Positions 32,958 to 44,189 of a stretch of DNA of 64,000 bases are shown piece after piece. Each line of letters opens with the position of its first letter. Position 1 is the stretch's first letter. The notes under the pieces were generated by a model. It did not search any database. It saw nothing but the letters and a program-made list of their open reading frames with translations, and was not told the origin of the DNA. A program made the position numbers and the translations under genes. Source of the stretch: Aphrocallistes beatrix (lineage: Eukaryota; Porifera; Hexactinellida; Sceptrulophora; Aphrocallistidae); contig OY725493.1 in the NCBI GenBank assembly GCA_963281255.1, positions 124,001-188,000 of the forward strand. Reading direction: 5' to 3'.

Positions 32958-33844
32958 TCGAGCTTAGTGCTGTAGATCTGGTTTCAGCGTTGAGTCTACG
33001 TAGATCATGGTTGTTGAGGCGATGCTTTGGAATGCCCATTTTGCTGAAGACAGGTTTATTATTACTTTCCAAGTGGTAGAGTCAGGAATTATGTCAATGT
33101 GGACAATTTATGAAATACGTATTTGCATAGTGAGGCGAGTTCAAACATTTCGTAGACACAGCTCAATTCTTGTCAAATACGCTCTTTAAGCACTTTCAAC
33201 AAAACGTAAATTACGCTTTTCCTCTTGACGCATACATTTCAATAATGCAGCTGCATTTAAAGGGAATTCAGGAGAATGAAGAGCAGAATTCAAGGAATAT
33301 CATATTTATTGGAGTCAGAAAATAACCTATTAGTGCGTAGCATCGTAACGCTTGATCTTGATTGGTTTAAAAAATATAATTTTGAAGCAATGAGAATGTA
33401 TTTCTCCAAATAATATTGAACTGTATCATCATTAATAAATATTTTTACAAATGTTCAATTTAAACCAATCAAATTCCAGCATCTCTTCATGAGTGTGATG
33501 TATCTGGAACAGCTAAGATAGAATATGATTGGTCAGTTAACAATGGAGCCATTACGACACCAGACTGATTATTCTGAATGCATTATAGATCCTCGGCACA
33601 TTTGATCTGAATACGAACCGAATTTGAATGACAATAAGTTCAATCTCCCGCTATTCAGTCTGGTACACGATTAAGGTGAGATATTATTCATGTGCTAGAC
33701 CTTGGCACCTTCCATTCTTTCCGTTTCCATATTTAATCGACTCTGACGGATCAGTTAGGCGACAACAAGACTAAATAAACACAAATACTAACGCTTAAAT
33801 GGGTTCTGAGGAGTGTTGAACTTTGCCATCACTTATACAGTTGC
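32958..33844. other. Spacer upstream of the DOK-like gene
   Basis: No ORF of note. CCAATCA-type motifs at about 33360, 33462 and 33527 and otherwise AT-rich. Confidence 0.55.
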
Positions 33845-34054
33845 CATGGTTTTATCTAGGATTTTCCAGTCTGGCACTTTTTTGGAGGTGCTAAAAGTTA
33901 TATGGCACCCAAACAGGGGGTTATCTTGTAATTCCAGGGGTGATGGAAACCCAGAACCAAAATCGAATCACACTGCAAGCACCTTGGCTCCTCCGACGAC
34001 ACCAGACTGGCACCTAAAAGTGCCGCCCGAGCACCTAGATAAACCCCTGATAGT
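33845..34054. mobile_element. hAT-like MITE, CAGGGGTTTATCTAGG ends
   Basis: Left GGTTTTATCTAGG and CCAGTCTGGCACTTTT are mirrored at the right by AAAAGTGCC, CCAGACTGG and CCTAGATAAACCCCTG. Flanks ACAGTTGC and ATAGTTGA give only a weak 8-bp duplication. No coding capacity. Confidence 0.65.
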
Positions 34055-34099
34055 TGAACGAACCATTAGTCTTTCTACAGGTTTTGAAATGTTGTACAT

Positions 34100-34237
34100 C
34101 GATTAAGCGGAGAACCCTATTAACCGGAAATATTCTGTATTAGCTTCTATGTGTGAGAGCTATTTCGGTCCTGCCAAAAGTGGCCCGATTAAACAGTGAC
34201 CCTATTAAACAGTGACCTTATTAAGCGGAGTCGACTG
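34100..34237. mobile_element. Truncated pogo-like MITE (CAGTCGACTCCGCTTAAT family)
   Basis: Right part of the family only, ending TTAAGCGGAGTCGACTGTA. It carries the duplicated word AAACAGTGACC. The left TIR is missing, the sequence joining at CGATTAAGCGGAG. Confidence 0.7.
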
Positions 34238-34332
34238 TAGTATTATATATATGGCTAGCTTTAATAATGGTCTGGTTCTGATGAAAAATTCGTTGCTTCT
34301 ATAATCAACAGATTCAACACCCATGTAAGACC

Positions 34333-34402
34333 TACAGAGGTACAAATGGATCGATGTCCCATGGGTCATGGGTCACTATTGAGACCCATTTGTACCTCTA
34401 TG
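34333..34402. repeat. Short palindrome
   Basis: AGAGGTACAAATGG at the left and CCATTTGTACCTCT at the right with repeated CATGGGTCA words between, folding into one hairpin. Confidence 0.7.
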
Positions 34403-34766
34403 CCATGTACGTATGTCGATAAAATTAAATATTGAGTTGGTTAACCAACCAATCGTCTTATTCTGTTATCTAATAATTAGAATGTAACTGTATCCAATCC
34501 TAATAGTCCTGATCTAATTAGTTGGTCTTAATCTTGATAGTTGATTGGCTGAATCTGAACTTGATACATTTAACTCGTTATTACTTGAATAAGATCATTA
34601 ACTAATTAACTCAACCAAATACTTAGCTGACAAAAATGGACCAAGGAATACTCAGCTTCTTACATAGCTGACTCCACTGATATAGACCATGGATCATTCC
34701 CAATATCAGTGTATAAACTTGTCCAATTTTTGAATAAATTGTCCTATAATTAGTAGATAAAAAGTA

Positions 34767-34937
34767 CAGTCCACTCTGCTTAAAAGGGTCACATCGGTCA
34801 GAGGACATTTTGGCCCGATTAAGCGGAGAACCCTATTAACCGAAAATATTTTGTATTGGCTTCTATGTGTGAGAGCTATTCCGGTCCTGCCAAAAGTGTC
34901 CCGATTAAACAGTGACCCTATTAAGCGGAGTCGACTG
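34767..34937. mobile_element. pogo-like MITE, CAGTCGACTCCGCTTAAT family
   Basis: Starts CAGTCCACTCTGCTTAAAAG and ends TTAAGCGGAGTCGACTG, with TA on both sides. Shares the internal words CGGTCAGAGGACATTTTG and TCTATGTGTGAGAG with the copies at 296 and 57366. Confidence 0.85.
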
Positions 34938-35444
34938 TATTTTGCTTAACAGAGCTATTTTGAGGTAATTGATATATGAGATATCATCATAAGATGAAGC
35001 AAGGAATTTCCATTTACTTCCTCGCAACACCTCTTCTTGATCATATCATGCATTAACTCACTCTCAGGTCAGAACTAGGATTAACCTTCCAGTTTAGTCC
35101 ACTCCCATTTCCCATATCAATCGATTCCTTAACTCTAGCATTCTTCCTTCATCAAGTGCTCTCCATAACAACGTTCTCCTAATTATGTAGTAGAGTGTAG
35201 TTATAATCTTCCTCAGCAGAGATTCCCATGGTAATGTACTCCTTGATGGCGCCTGATACTTCTTTAAGTAAAATAAATTGCATATGTGAATTTAAAATTG
35301 TAATATATGTATATAACTTCAGTGTAGAACTATTATTAAAATTCTGTTTTATTAGTCACGTGTTAATATTATACGAGTTTATAATAAGCGATACTGAAAT
35401 ATTCGTTCGGAACATCAAGCTTGTGTCACGATACTATGATACTA

Positions 35445-35744
35445 CAGTACACCCTCGCTAGTCCGAACCTTGCTAATCCGAACACTTCGTTCTTAAAATC
35501 TGAACACCCAAAATATATTATTATTCGTCTCTATGCTTTGAATAAACGTTTATAAACTTAAATCTATCAATAAGATTGAGAAACCTCGTTAAATAAGCAA
35601 TCATAGCGAAATAATATCCTTAATATTCTAACAATAATACAAATTTATTATAATTAATGCCCTATTGAATTGTGTTATTTCACTAATCCGAAAGATTTTT
35701 TCGATCATTGGAACAGAGCTGTTCGGATTAGCGAGGATGTACTG
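35445..35744. mobile_element. pogo-like MITE, CAGTACACCCTCGCTA family, copy 2
   Basis: Full copy, inverted relative to 8742-9057, ends CAGTACACCCTCGCTAGTCC and GCGAGGATGTACTG with TA duplications. The AT-rich centre aligns over its whole length. Confidence 0.88.
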
Positions 35745-36624
35745 TACTTACATTGTTAAGAAAAGTGAGAATATGGTAAATAACTAATTATAGAATTTCA
35801 TACTTTGATAATTTATTTATTATACAGGGATGCAAGAAGAACACTGACTTGACAGTTGTTCAAAAAATGTCAGTTTCAACTTTGCAAATCTGACAATAAA
35901 ATAAATTCAACTGACTGGCACATGCCAATAATGAAAAACAGGCATTACGAATCTGATTGGACTAACGTTAATACAAGTATTGAAGGCATTAATATTGCAT
36001 CCAATCAGGTTGTGGTACAAATTTGACAGCTGTCATTCACTTGTGACATGTGATTATTCTCTATAAATACGAAGTATGCGTTTTGTTTGACATTACTGGT
36101 ATTATTCATAAGTTATCTGTGTTAGTACTCTGTCTGAATGAAGTTCTAGTCATACGCATTATTTGAAACAAATGTTATGTTGCTTGTATGGAGAATTCTT
36201 CGTTGGTTCAGCTGCGCTATTTCGATGCTTACAAACTTGGAATTTATTGTATTCAGAACACATCTGGAGTGAGATTTGTTGTTTATTTATAATTTCTCTT
36301 AATATGCAAATTTACACTTGGATATATTGTATAATATTCTAATATTGCCTAATGATGTTGTACAATAGTCGATATTATTTAAAACTACAAGATTTCTTGT
36401 GGAAAATATAAAATAAATATATCACAGTATATTGTTAGATTACATGTGTAGTTTGGTTAGTGGTGGATATAACAGCATTCGCTAATACTCAATGGTATTA
36501 ATCAAAACAATGATGACACTTGAAACCACCTGGCATATTAGCCTATAGAATTTGCTGAGGGACCTTTTTCTAATTTATTCTACATCACCTCAGCATCAAA
36601 GTACAATCTACTCTGGTTTCAGTG
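35745..36624. other. Spacer upstream of NLR gene 2 promoter
   Basis: AT-rich, nothing recognised besides CCAATC/GATTGG at about 35958 and 36001. Confidence 0.5.
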
Positions 36625-36625
36625 T

Positions 36626-36644
36626 ATCCTGCACTGATATATAG
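36626..36644 (+). promoter_or_regulatory. Core promoter of NLR gene 2 (TATA)
   Basis: ATCCTGCACTGATATATAG, the counterpart of 1431-1449. Here the box is a cleaner TATATA. Lies about 130 bp upstream of the leader-exon donor. Confidence 0.55.
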
Positions 36645-36671
36645 GAGTAACCCATTTACTCAGTTATATTC

Positions 36672-36774
36672 AAAACTATACAACCAAACATTGAAACACA
36701 ACAATCAAACGAACTTCAAAGTTATTTCAAACAATAATCTGAAAAAGGAATGATCAGATTCATTTCTCAAACAA
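36672..36774 (+). other. Non-coding leader exon 1 of NLR gene 2
   Basis: A/C-rich, with ACAACCAAACATTGAAACAC and the end CTCAAACAA|GTGAGT. Aligns with the leader exon of NLR gene 1. The 5' boundary is estimated from the TATA box. Confidence 0.45.
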
Positions 36775-36842
36775 GTGAGTTTATTATATGTAGTCTACAT
36801 GTAAATTTGTTACAAAATATTTATATTATATTCTATCTTTAG

Positions 36843-36889
36843 ACCTAAATTCTCAATAAAAAACTAAACACACATCTGTGACACGTCAA
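36843..36889 (+). other. Non-coding leader exon 2 of NLR gene 2
   Basis: From acceptor TATCTTTAG to donor TCAA|GTAAGT. Same place and same donor as exon 2383-2445 of NLR gene 1. The following intron (about 1.9 kb) holds the 530-bp pogo-like MITE. Confidence 0.45.
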
Positions 36890-37079
36890 GTAAGTTATAG
36901 GACACAACCTTAATTATGTAGATTTATTAATAAAATGATACATAAAGTTAGTTTCTAATCAGTGCTCACGATTGAACGAATTGGTAATATGGTAATATAA
37001 TATTCTACAATAATATTCCACACCCCCCACCAACTATGTACATCACCTGAGGAGGTGTACCGTATTTTTACGCTATATA

Positions 37080-37609
37080 CAGTCCACTTCCGAAAATCGG
37101 GGCTCCCTTAAACCGGGGCGCATCCGGAAAATATGGTCGTGTTCTACACAAATTACTCTCGGAAACCGGGGCGCGTTTGAATGATATTTTTCTTTGCATA
37201 ATTATTTTTTAGTTTAAAATACGTCATTTGTGTATGAGATGCATGAAGAGTTGTTACACAGCATTTATGGGTGTGGGTGCCACGATGAGTTTGAGTCAAA
37301 GTACGAATTTTACTGTAATCAATGTAAAACCCATGAGACAGACTGATTGTGTAGTGTGTACATACTACGTATATGCTATACAAGGGCAGAAGGCCAGGTT
37401 CGGCGGGTATGCGGGAGCCGTACCACTTTTCGGGGTGGTATTACTATAACACAATGATTGAGGGTGCTAGTTTCACACGGACCTAAGATTATTCTCTTAA
37501 AACACTTGTGTTTGTCAAGAGCTATGCATTGATACAGTGCATCTAACCAATTGATAACCGGGCCGCCCAGCTCTGGTCCCGAGGTGTCCCGGTTTTCGGA
37601 AGTGCACTG
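37080..37609. mobile_element. pogo-like MITE, CAGTCCACTTCCGAAAATCGG family
   Basis: TIRs CAGTCCACTTCCGAAAATCG and the inverse ending TTTTCGGAAGTGCACTG with TA on both sides; 530 bp. ACCGGGGCGC words repeat near the left end. The interior is not coding. Inserted in leader intron 2 of NLR gene 2. Confidence 0.8.
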
Positions 37610-38761
37610 TAATATTTAAAATTTACACAATTTCTGTGCAAAAATAAACCCAGAACAGTGTCAAAGCTCGTACTACTAATTAAAATAAAAATTTTGAAAA
37701 TTGAAGGGTTACGTTCAAATCTCCATATAATGTCCCGTCATCACAAAAACTTTTAAACTGTTGTCAGGGGAGGTATTACAGCCAGTAAGCCGGACACCAA
37801 CACTCATTTTAGAACTGCACCTCTACTATTATATAGGACCATGGATCTTATATAATAGAATAGGAAGCACACTAAATGTCGATTGACCAGTGGCGGCGCA
37901 AGGGTAGCAAAATTTGCATACAAAAAATTACAAGATCAGATAAAACTGGGAATATTATCCCAAATCAATTAATCTATAGCCATAGCACTCTAATACACAA
38001 GCAATGGCACAATCATTATTTTGGACCATGGATGAAATAGTAGAGTAACGCGATTTTAAAATACTATTAAAACATTAAATGTTCTCTGTGCATGATAGAC
38101 AATATTAATGTACAATACAATACATACATTACACCAGAGTACCAGAATCCATTGTTTAATTTAAAAACCCTCGTTTGGCTAGGAATGTTGTTTCGTCATT
38201 TCCGGTTTAAGGTAACTTGTATTTCTAGTCAAACTACAAAAATTCCTGGCTACGGCCATGTCCTGGACAAAGTAAATTGGTCCATAACTGATGTTATTGA
38301 TACATTTCAATGGTATATCGTGCACAGGAGAGAGAGAGAAATGATATAAATAATCCTGACAACAGTGTATCCATGGTCCAAAGACCTTAAGGCCACCATT
38401 GCCTACGGTTACAATGTTGACTGTAACAGTGTAATATTTGCTTCTTACGACGCTGTAGTTTAATGTTTATTGGTCAGGCGAAGTGATGCCACCGCACCTG
38501 TTTTACTGTCATAGGTATAGTCATGCGACAAATCTCATTCCTCAGTAATAAATTCATATATTCCAGACAGTTATATTTCGCAGGATCTCGCGGATTGACG
38601 GACATAGTACACTATTTCAGGCACTTTCCTATAAGAGCTGTACTAAAATGCAAACTTTGAGAAAATTTCTAGTTTGCCATGCAATGTTGCAATGTTGATA
38701 TCTTTTGTTGAGGGAAATATTTACAAATCAAGTTCAAGTGTAATTATATTATATCCACTAG
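37610..38761. other. Rest of leader intron 2 of NLR gene 2
   Basis: AT-rich intron ending in the acceptor ATATCCACTAG at 38761. At 38180-38213 it carries a fragment (GGAATGTTGTTTCGTCATTT) of the repeat also at 7240 and 53380. Confidence 0.5.
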
Positions 38762-38767
38762 ATCGCA

Positions 38768-41700
38768 ATGTCCGAAGAAAGCAAAGAAGAAATTGCAGCC
38801 ATTATCGAGTTTAGTAATTTACTAACAACTCCCATGATGCGAAAACTTGAAAACGCCCTCAGTATTCCTTCCCGAATAATGGAAGAAACCAAGTACGATC
38901 CGGCCAGGTTCCTATACGCCCTACAAGATTGGGAGCAGTTTAACCCTGCTGGATTCGACCTAGCGCTACATGAACTCGGAGGTTCCCTACTCCACACTGC
39001 TAGGAAGGTGAAATGGTTGTGCAATCCCGACTACGAACGGCCTAGTCCATCCATCCCCACACATCCCGTGAAACAATTGGTCGACTTGTTAGAAAACGAA
39101 TTAACATCTCAGCAATGGATGATCTTAGTGCGCAGTGGAGCCAGAGTGAGCGTTAAGGGAAATATTGAAGCGAAAGAGATGATCAAAGCTTGCGTAGATA
39201 ATAACCTCCTAACCCGAGAGTTGAAAGGGTTCTGCGATACCCTCGAAGTACTACAACGCAGCGATTTAGCCGGAAAGGTGAGAAACTACATCACAACATT
39301 CAAAGGCATGAGTAACATAGAATTTTACGATCAGATAAGGAAGGAAACGGAACAAAACGTCGATACTGATCAGGATGTTGAGGTGTGGCAAATTCGTCTA
39401 AAAAGATATATGAAAACTCAGAATAAAGACGTTAGTGCTGTCCTGGACGAGGCAGCCGTCCACATTGAGTCCATCTTCACACCTCTGACAATAATAAAGA
39501 TTGAATCGGTCGATTTGAAGGAAGGGGAAAGCGGAATTAATGAAATTGACTTCTTACGAAATATGCACGAACAAGTAGAGCATGAAACGGTTGAGGTCGT
39601 AGACTTTGAAGAGATAATCATGACGTGTAACCCAACTGAGCACAAAGTCTGGTGCCTCATTGGCCATCCCGGAAGCGGGAAAAGTTTTCTATGCCAGCAC
39701 TTCGCTTACTCGTACGGAGACAATGCCCTTACCAACTTCCTGTACGCCATTTCCATCCCGTGCAGGAGTAAGGAGTGGCACCTGCTAGAAGAGGTGAGGC
39801 ATGAAGCGAAACAGGAAGTCAATTATAAATTTATTTTTAATTGGCTCGTTCTGAGCATGGCTTCCGGTGCCGATTGGAGCAAATCTCTCTCCGAGTATTT
39901 GATTAGGACCAACGGAGAGGGACTTCTAATCTTAATGGACGGAGTAGACGAGTTTACAAAGAGCGTTCCATTTGAGTCTACCTTGCTTAGCCGTTTACTC
40001 CAGAGACACTTCCTAGCTCATAGCTCCATTCTTGTCACCAGCCGTCCCGGAGCGTGGTCCGATCTCCAGTTCCACCACGGTGCAGGATTCCGAGTAGACT
40101 CAAACTTCCAAGTCCTCGGTTTCTCCCCCAACAACCGAGACCTCTACTTCCAGAAGAGGATTGAGACACCCGCCAAACTAAGCGAGGTTCACGAAATGTT
40201 CCATCGACACGATGAGATTAAGCAGTTGTCCTTGGTGCCAGTGAACGCTAGTCTCTTCAGCGCACTCTTCAACCAGGCAAAGTCCATCCTCACCCAGACA
40301 CTATCACACCTCTATACAGAACTGATCGTCTACATTATTAGGAGGCAATTGTCTCGAATGGGCCTTGAGGAACAGAGCGAAATATTAATTATGTCCGACT
40401 TCCACCCGGCCATTAAAGACTGCATCCACGCCATCGCTCTGGAAGCGAATCAGGGAATCTTTGAGCGTGAACTGACCTCTGACAAAAACATCTCCTTTAC
40501 GATCGAGGATAAAATGTATCCCAGCGAGCGGCTCGGTCTGATGCAGGTCCAGATTAAGGTTGTGAATTTCGGCACGCGTGTCCCAGTGTGGACCTTCCAA
40601 CACCTGACCATTCAGGAGTATATGGCCGCGGTTTCCATATGCAACAATTCCTGGACCAATCGCTGTTTCATTATTCGATACCTCACATCTTCCAATCAAT
40701 ACCTCTCAATGTATAAAATGGTAATTCGCTTCGTGGGTGGCATTTTGAGACAGAACGCAGGACGTATAACACCCATTCTTTGTCGTCATACACTTCCTAT
40801 TCCGATCTCTTTCAAAAATATGCCCATGTTCCATCAGCTACATTATTTCCTTGAGCTTGTCCAAATATCAGATTGGATAGAATTCACACAGGCATTCTTA
40901 TACCTATGCACTGTTATTACCGAAATAGACTCAGCCATTCCTGAGCACTTCAAATACTTCAATGAGCAGCTTCCTTTCCCTCTATGTTTGTATTTCCGGT
41001 TTACCATTTCTCCCAACGAATTCCACTGCCTACTCCAGTCCATTCACTACATCCGCCAGATTCAAGTATTATATTTGAGTGATAGATTCATCACAGCTGT
41101 CCAATTCAGTTCCCTCCTACCTCACCTCGAATCTAGCTCTGTTCAATATCTAGCACTGTCGTTCGGTGGGAAGGATTTCAACTTCATCCGTTCTTACACT
41201 AGTCTTCTCACCTCGCACACTCTGCTAGCGAATACAAAGATTAGCATCAGTTTAGGTGCTTGTAACCTCACGGAACAACTCCCTCTTCAAAGCCTCTTTC
41301 GCACCACCGATAAATTTCGCGGGAGTTTAAGGTGGATTCAATCAGATCTCAGTCAGCATATGCTTCTCAACCTGATCAACCAATTCTCTTCTCTAGAGAA
41401 TTTCTATTATGAGCCCAGATCACACGATTCCAATTGGGAGGACATCCGAAGCTGTATGATACAGCATCAACTTGATGCATTACACATTAGAAATACTTCT
41501 AACTACATTCCTGTGACACCCACAATCCTGCCAGCTCTTCCCTGGCTAAAGGAGCTATCTTGGTGTACAGAAGAAGACTGTTTTGAAGCTCTTCCTTATA
41601 TACGCCACCTCACCTCTCTAACTTTACTGCGACTTATTTCGGCTAAAGCTGCACCACTCAATGAATCCCTGCAACATGCTCTAACAAAGCTAATTGGCTC

Positions 41701-42166
41701 CAACTCAAATTCACTAAGAGCCATCAGTTTAATGCAACTGCACAATGTTGGGATTAACAGCTGGAGCAGTTTCTTCAGTTGTGTTACACGCTGTAACAAC
41801 CTGATAGTACTACAACTGCTAAATTGTAATTTCAGTTCAGAAGACATGAGTTGTTGGTACAGAGCAGTGTCAGCTCTAAAGTATTTGGTTTTAATTAACC
41901 TCAATACCATCTCGTTACAAGATGCAGGCATGCTGGTAGTGTGTCACAGCCTATCGTATCATCCTGCTCTTAGGAACCTAATGATAAAATATTGTAACCT
42001 CAGCTCTGCCTCTTGTCTCCCTCTAATGTGTCTCATACAGACACTCAAACATGTGAAAATGCTGGACCTATCCAAATCTGAACTCTCCACTCCAGACACC
42101 AGCAAGATCGAACTTCTTAAAGAAATGGCTGAAGGATGTACTGTCGAGATCAAATTCTGGACATAA
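38768..42166 (+). CDS. NLR-type receptor: DEATH-DED-NACHT-LRR (NLR gene 2)
   Basis: Single coding exon, 1132 residues, paralogue of 3169-6564. N-terminal death-domain-like segment (RKLENALSIPSRI, FLYALQDWEQF) is followed by a DED-like segment (LLENELTSQQWMIL, ending QRSDLAGKV). Walker A GHPGSGKS at 299-306, Walker B GLLILMDGVDEF at about 385-396, then TSRP and FQHLTIQEYMAAV. The C-terminal 430 residues are divergent LRRs. Long runs between the Walker B and the FQHLT motif are nearly identical to gene 1 (for example VHEMFHRHDEIKQLSLVPVN), while the LRR part is only moderately alike. The start follows acceptor CACTAG with ATCGCA before the ATG. It lies 520 bp upstream of, and converges on, the GTPase array. 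Confidence 0.94.
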   Translation: MSEESKEEIAAIIEFSNLLTTPMMRKLENALSIPSRIMEETKYDPARFLYALQDWEQFNPAGFDLALHELGGSLLHTARKVKWLCNPDYERPSPSIPTHPVKQLVDLLENELTSQQWMILVRSGARVSVKGNIEAKEMIKACVDNNLLTRELKGFCDTLEVLQRSDLAGKVRNYITTFKGMSNIEFYDQIRKETEQNVDTDQDVEVWQIRLKRYMKTQNKDVSAVLDEAAVHIESIFTPLTIIKIESVDLKEGESGINEIDFLRNMHEQVEHETVEVVDFEEIIMTCNPTEHKVWCLIGHPGSGKSFLCQHFAYSYGDNALTNFLYAISIPCRSKEWHLLEEVRHEAKQEVNYKFIFNWLVLSMASGADWSKSLSEYLIRTNGEGLLILMDGVDEFTKSVPFESTLLSRLLQRHFLAHSSILVTSRPGAWSDLQFHHGAGFRVDSNFQVLGFSPNNRDLYFQKRIETPAKLSEVHEMFHRHDEIKQLSLVPVNASLFSALFNQAKSILTQTLSHLYTELIVYIIRRQLSRMGLEEQSEILIMSDFHPAIKDCIHAIALEANQGIFERELTSDKNISFTIEDKMYPSERLGLMQVQIKVVNFGTRVPVWTFQHLTIQEYMAAVSICNNSWTNRCFIIRYLTSSNQYLSMYKMVIRFVGGILRQNAGRITPILCRHTLPIPISFKNMPMFHQLHYFLELVQISDWIEFTQAFLYLCTVITEIDSAIPEHFKYFNEQLPFPLCLYFRFTISPNEFHCLLQSIHYIRQIQVLYLSDRFITAVQFSSLLPHLESSSVQYLALSFGGKDFNFIRSYTSLLTSHTLLANTKISISLGACNLTEQLPLQSLFRTTDKFRGSLRWIQSDLSQHMLLNLINQFSSLENFYYEPRSHDSNWEDIRSCMIQHQLDALHIRNTSNYIPVTPTILPALPWLKELSWCTEEDCFEALPYIRHLTSLTLLRLISAKAAPLNESLQHALTKLIGSNSNSLRAISLMQLHNVGINSWSSFFSCVTRCNNLIVLQLLNCNFSSEDMSCWYRAVSALKYLVLINLNTISLQDAGMLVVCHSLSYHPALRNLMIKYCNLSSASCLPLMCLIQTLKHVKMLDLSKSELSTPDTSKIELLKEMAEGCTVEIKFWT

Positions 42167-42687
42167 AACTGAGGTTATAATTGACTTTATTTTTTCGGTT
42201 ATACTTGTAGTTGTAACTTTTTAGATTAAATAATATAATCATTTCTAGGTGCAACTCCCAATCCATTCCTACTCTCACACCTCAACAACAGTAGCTTCAC
42301 CTCTACTAGCTCTACACAGATATAACTCAAGTGTTAGCTTAACACTTTGTTTTGTTATTACAAGTACTAACTCAATGAATTCAAAAAACTAGGAATTATA
42401 CTTAAGTAGAAAGTTTGGAGTCAGCTAGATTCTAGATTAGCCCAGTCCTAACCGTTGAACTGATATTATGTTATTCTTACCACCAATATATAGTCCAAAA
42501 ACGCTCTCACATAAGTTCATTAACTAAGACATTGAAAATTTACCTTAACAGTGAATAAATTTCTGAATTTGTTAAATATGTAATTATGTAAACTTATTTC
42601 TATTTTTAACAAATGGTTTCAAAAATATATATCTTAAAAACATTACAAACAAAATAAGATATTTACACACTTTTGTTTACAAGTGAA
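42167..42687. other. Convergent spacer between NLR gene 2 and GTPase a
   Basis: AT-rich. ATTAAATAATA words after the NLR stop may serve polyadenylation. No further gene. Confidence 0.5.
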
Positions 42688-42871
42688 CTAACAACAACTC
42701 CGTTTGGGTCTGGATTCTGGAGGTGGGGGTGGCTCCTGACTTAACTCAAAACTTAAGTCCAGTATCGGTTGTCTGTTTTGATATCTTTCAGATAGCAGCT
42801 CTTTTATACAATCCAGCAGCTCCTCTACTCCTACAAACCGATTGGTCAGTTTGAACCATTTCTAAATATAG

Positions 42872-43275
42872 TAGTGGTTCTCAACCGGGGGTGCGAGAAA
42901 GTATAGCCACTTGATTAATATTTACTGAGTAATAACAAATTTGTTCCATTTTGCCTACTCAAAGAAATGCATTGTTTAGCTTTAGCACATTTTATTGTAT
43001 ACTTAAGTGCTTTTTCGAAATCATAAGGGCATGCCTAATTCCGGGACGAGGCGGGATCCGTCCCGGAAATTAGATACGTTTTCTCTCCCGTCCCGGAGAT
43101 TAGGCATCTTGACTCGTCCCGTCCCGAAAATTAGGTATGCTTCAATCATATAATATGTAAATCAATGCATTTTATTGAATAGGCGTAATGATGCTACCTT
43201 TATATTAAAAAGGGGTGCGAGATTTGATTTCGAAAGCTGAAGGGGTGCGGAAGTCTAAAAAGGTTAAGAAACACT
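42872..43275. mobile_element. hAT (Charlie-like) MITE with nested insertion
   Basis: Starts TAGTGGTTCTCAACCGGGGG and ends GGTTAAGAAACACTG, like CAGTGGTTCTCAACC ends of Charlie-type hATs. Flanks AAATATAG and AAATACAG are a 7-of-8 duplication. GGGGTGCG words appear near both ends. A second MITE (43027-43140) lies inside. Confidence 0.8.
43027..43140. mobile_element. GGGCATGCCTAATT MITE, copy 1
   Basis: Composed of CCTAATT-CCGGGACGGGAC words in both orientations. Flanked by AATCATA on both sides. Sister copy at 50328-50445. It interrupts the hAT element at 42872-43275. Confidence 0.75.
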
Positions 43276-44189
43276 GAAATACAGTATACTCATGCTGTGA
43301 TGACGTCACACGCATTGAATGCTAGTCTTAAGACACATCGTTTCTCATAAACTCATTCTTAATTGTTTCAGCCATCAAATTAACGAATAAAACTGCTTTA
43401 AATTGATGGATATTTAAAAGTGATAAAGTACGAATAATAAACATAAACATGCGATGCCATTCAAACTATTTTTTTCTATTTATTAAAACTAGATAGGACT
43501 TTTTTTTTTCTTTTAACTATATTAAGATTAATGTGCTATGCAATTTGCAGGAGGAGCGAGGTCTTCTAATGCTTCATTAGATTCCGTATCCAAAGCTTAA
43601 ATTTGTATATCACACCTTTGCAACTGCAAAATCGCCTAAATATATTCCTCCTGAAAGAATGCACTTTTTCTGATGAACCAAGCACGAAGCAACTAAAATC
43701 GTCGCAGGTTAAGAACGGTATAAATCGAATTTAGGTTATTCGATTGAAAGTTTTTTCCAGTGCCCTGATATTTTTTAGAAAAGGGCCGTCTTTATCGAAC
43801 GCTGATTCTAGCTATACTAAGTTCCATTCATAGCAGAATAGCCTACCTGTATTATCCCATCTTGTATCCCCTGTACGAACAATCTTGAAATACTTGTGTT
43901 CTTCTCGATATCTATTAAACTCCGAATCGAGCTTGGAAATGTCACTCTTATTCGCACATACGATTATATCAGGCCGTTGATCTGACTCTCCATACAGAGT
44001 CGAAAATTCTTCCATTTGTCGTTTCATACTCCGAAAAGATTCTGCATCAGAGAGTGACCACACAATCACGATGATGTCTTTCCTCCTAAAAAAAGACTTG
44101 AATTTTATAGCACTTAAAATAAATGTATTGATTGTATCTGCACCAAATCCATTGAAAAAACTGCCATTCGCTGCAATCTGATTTTGACA

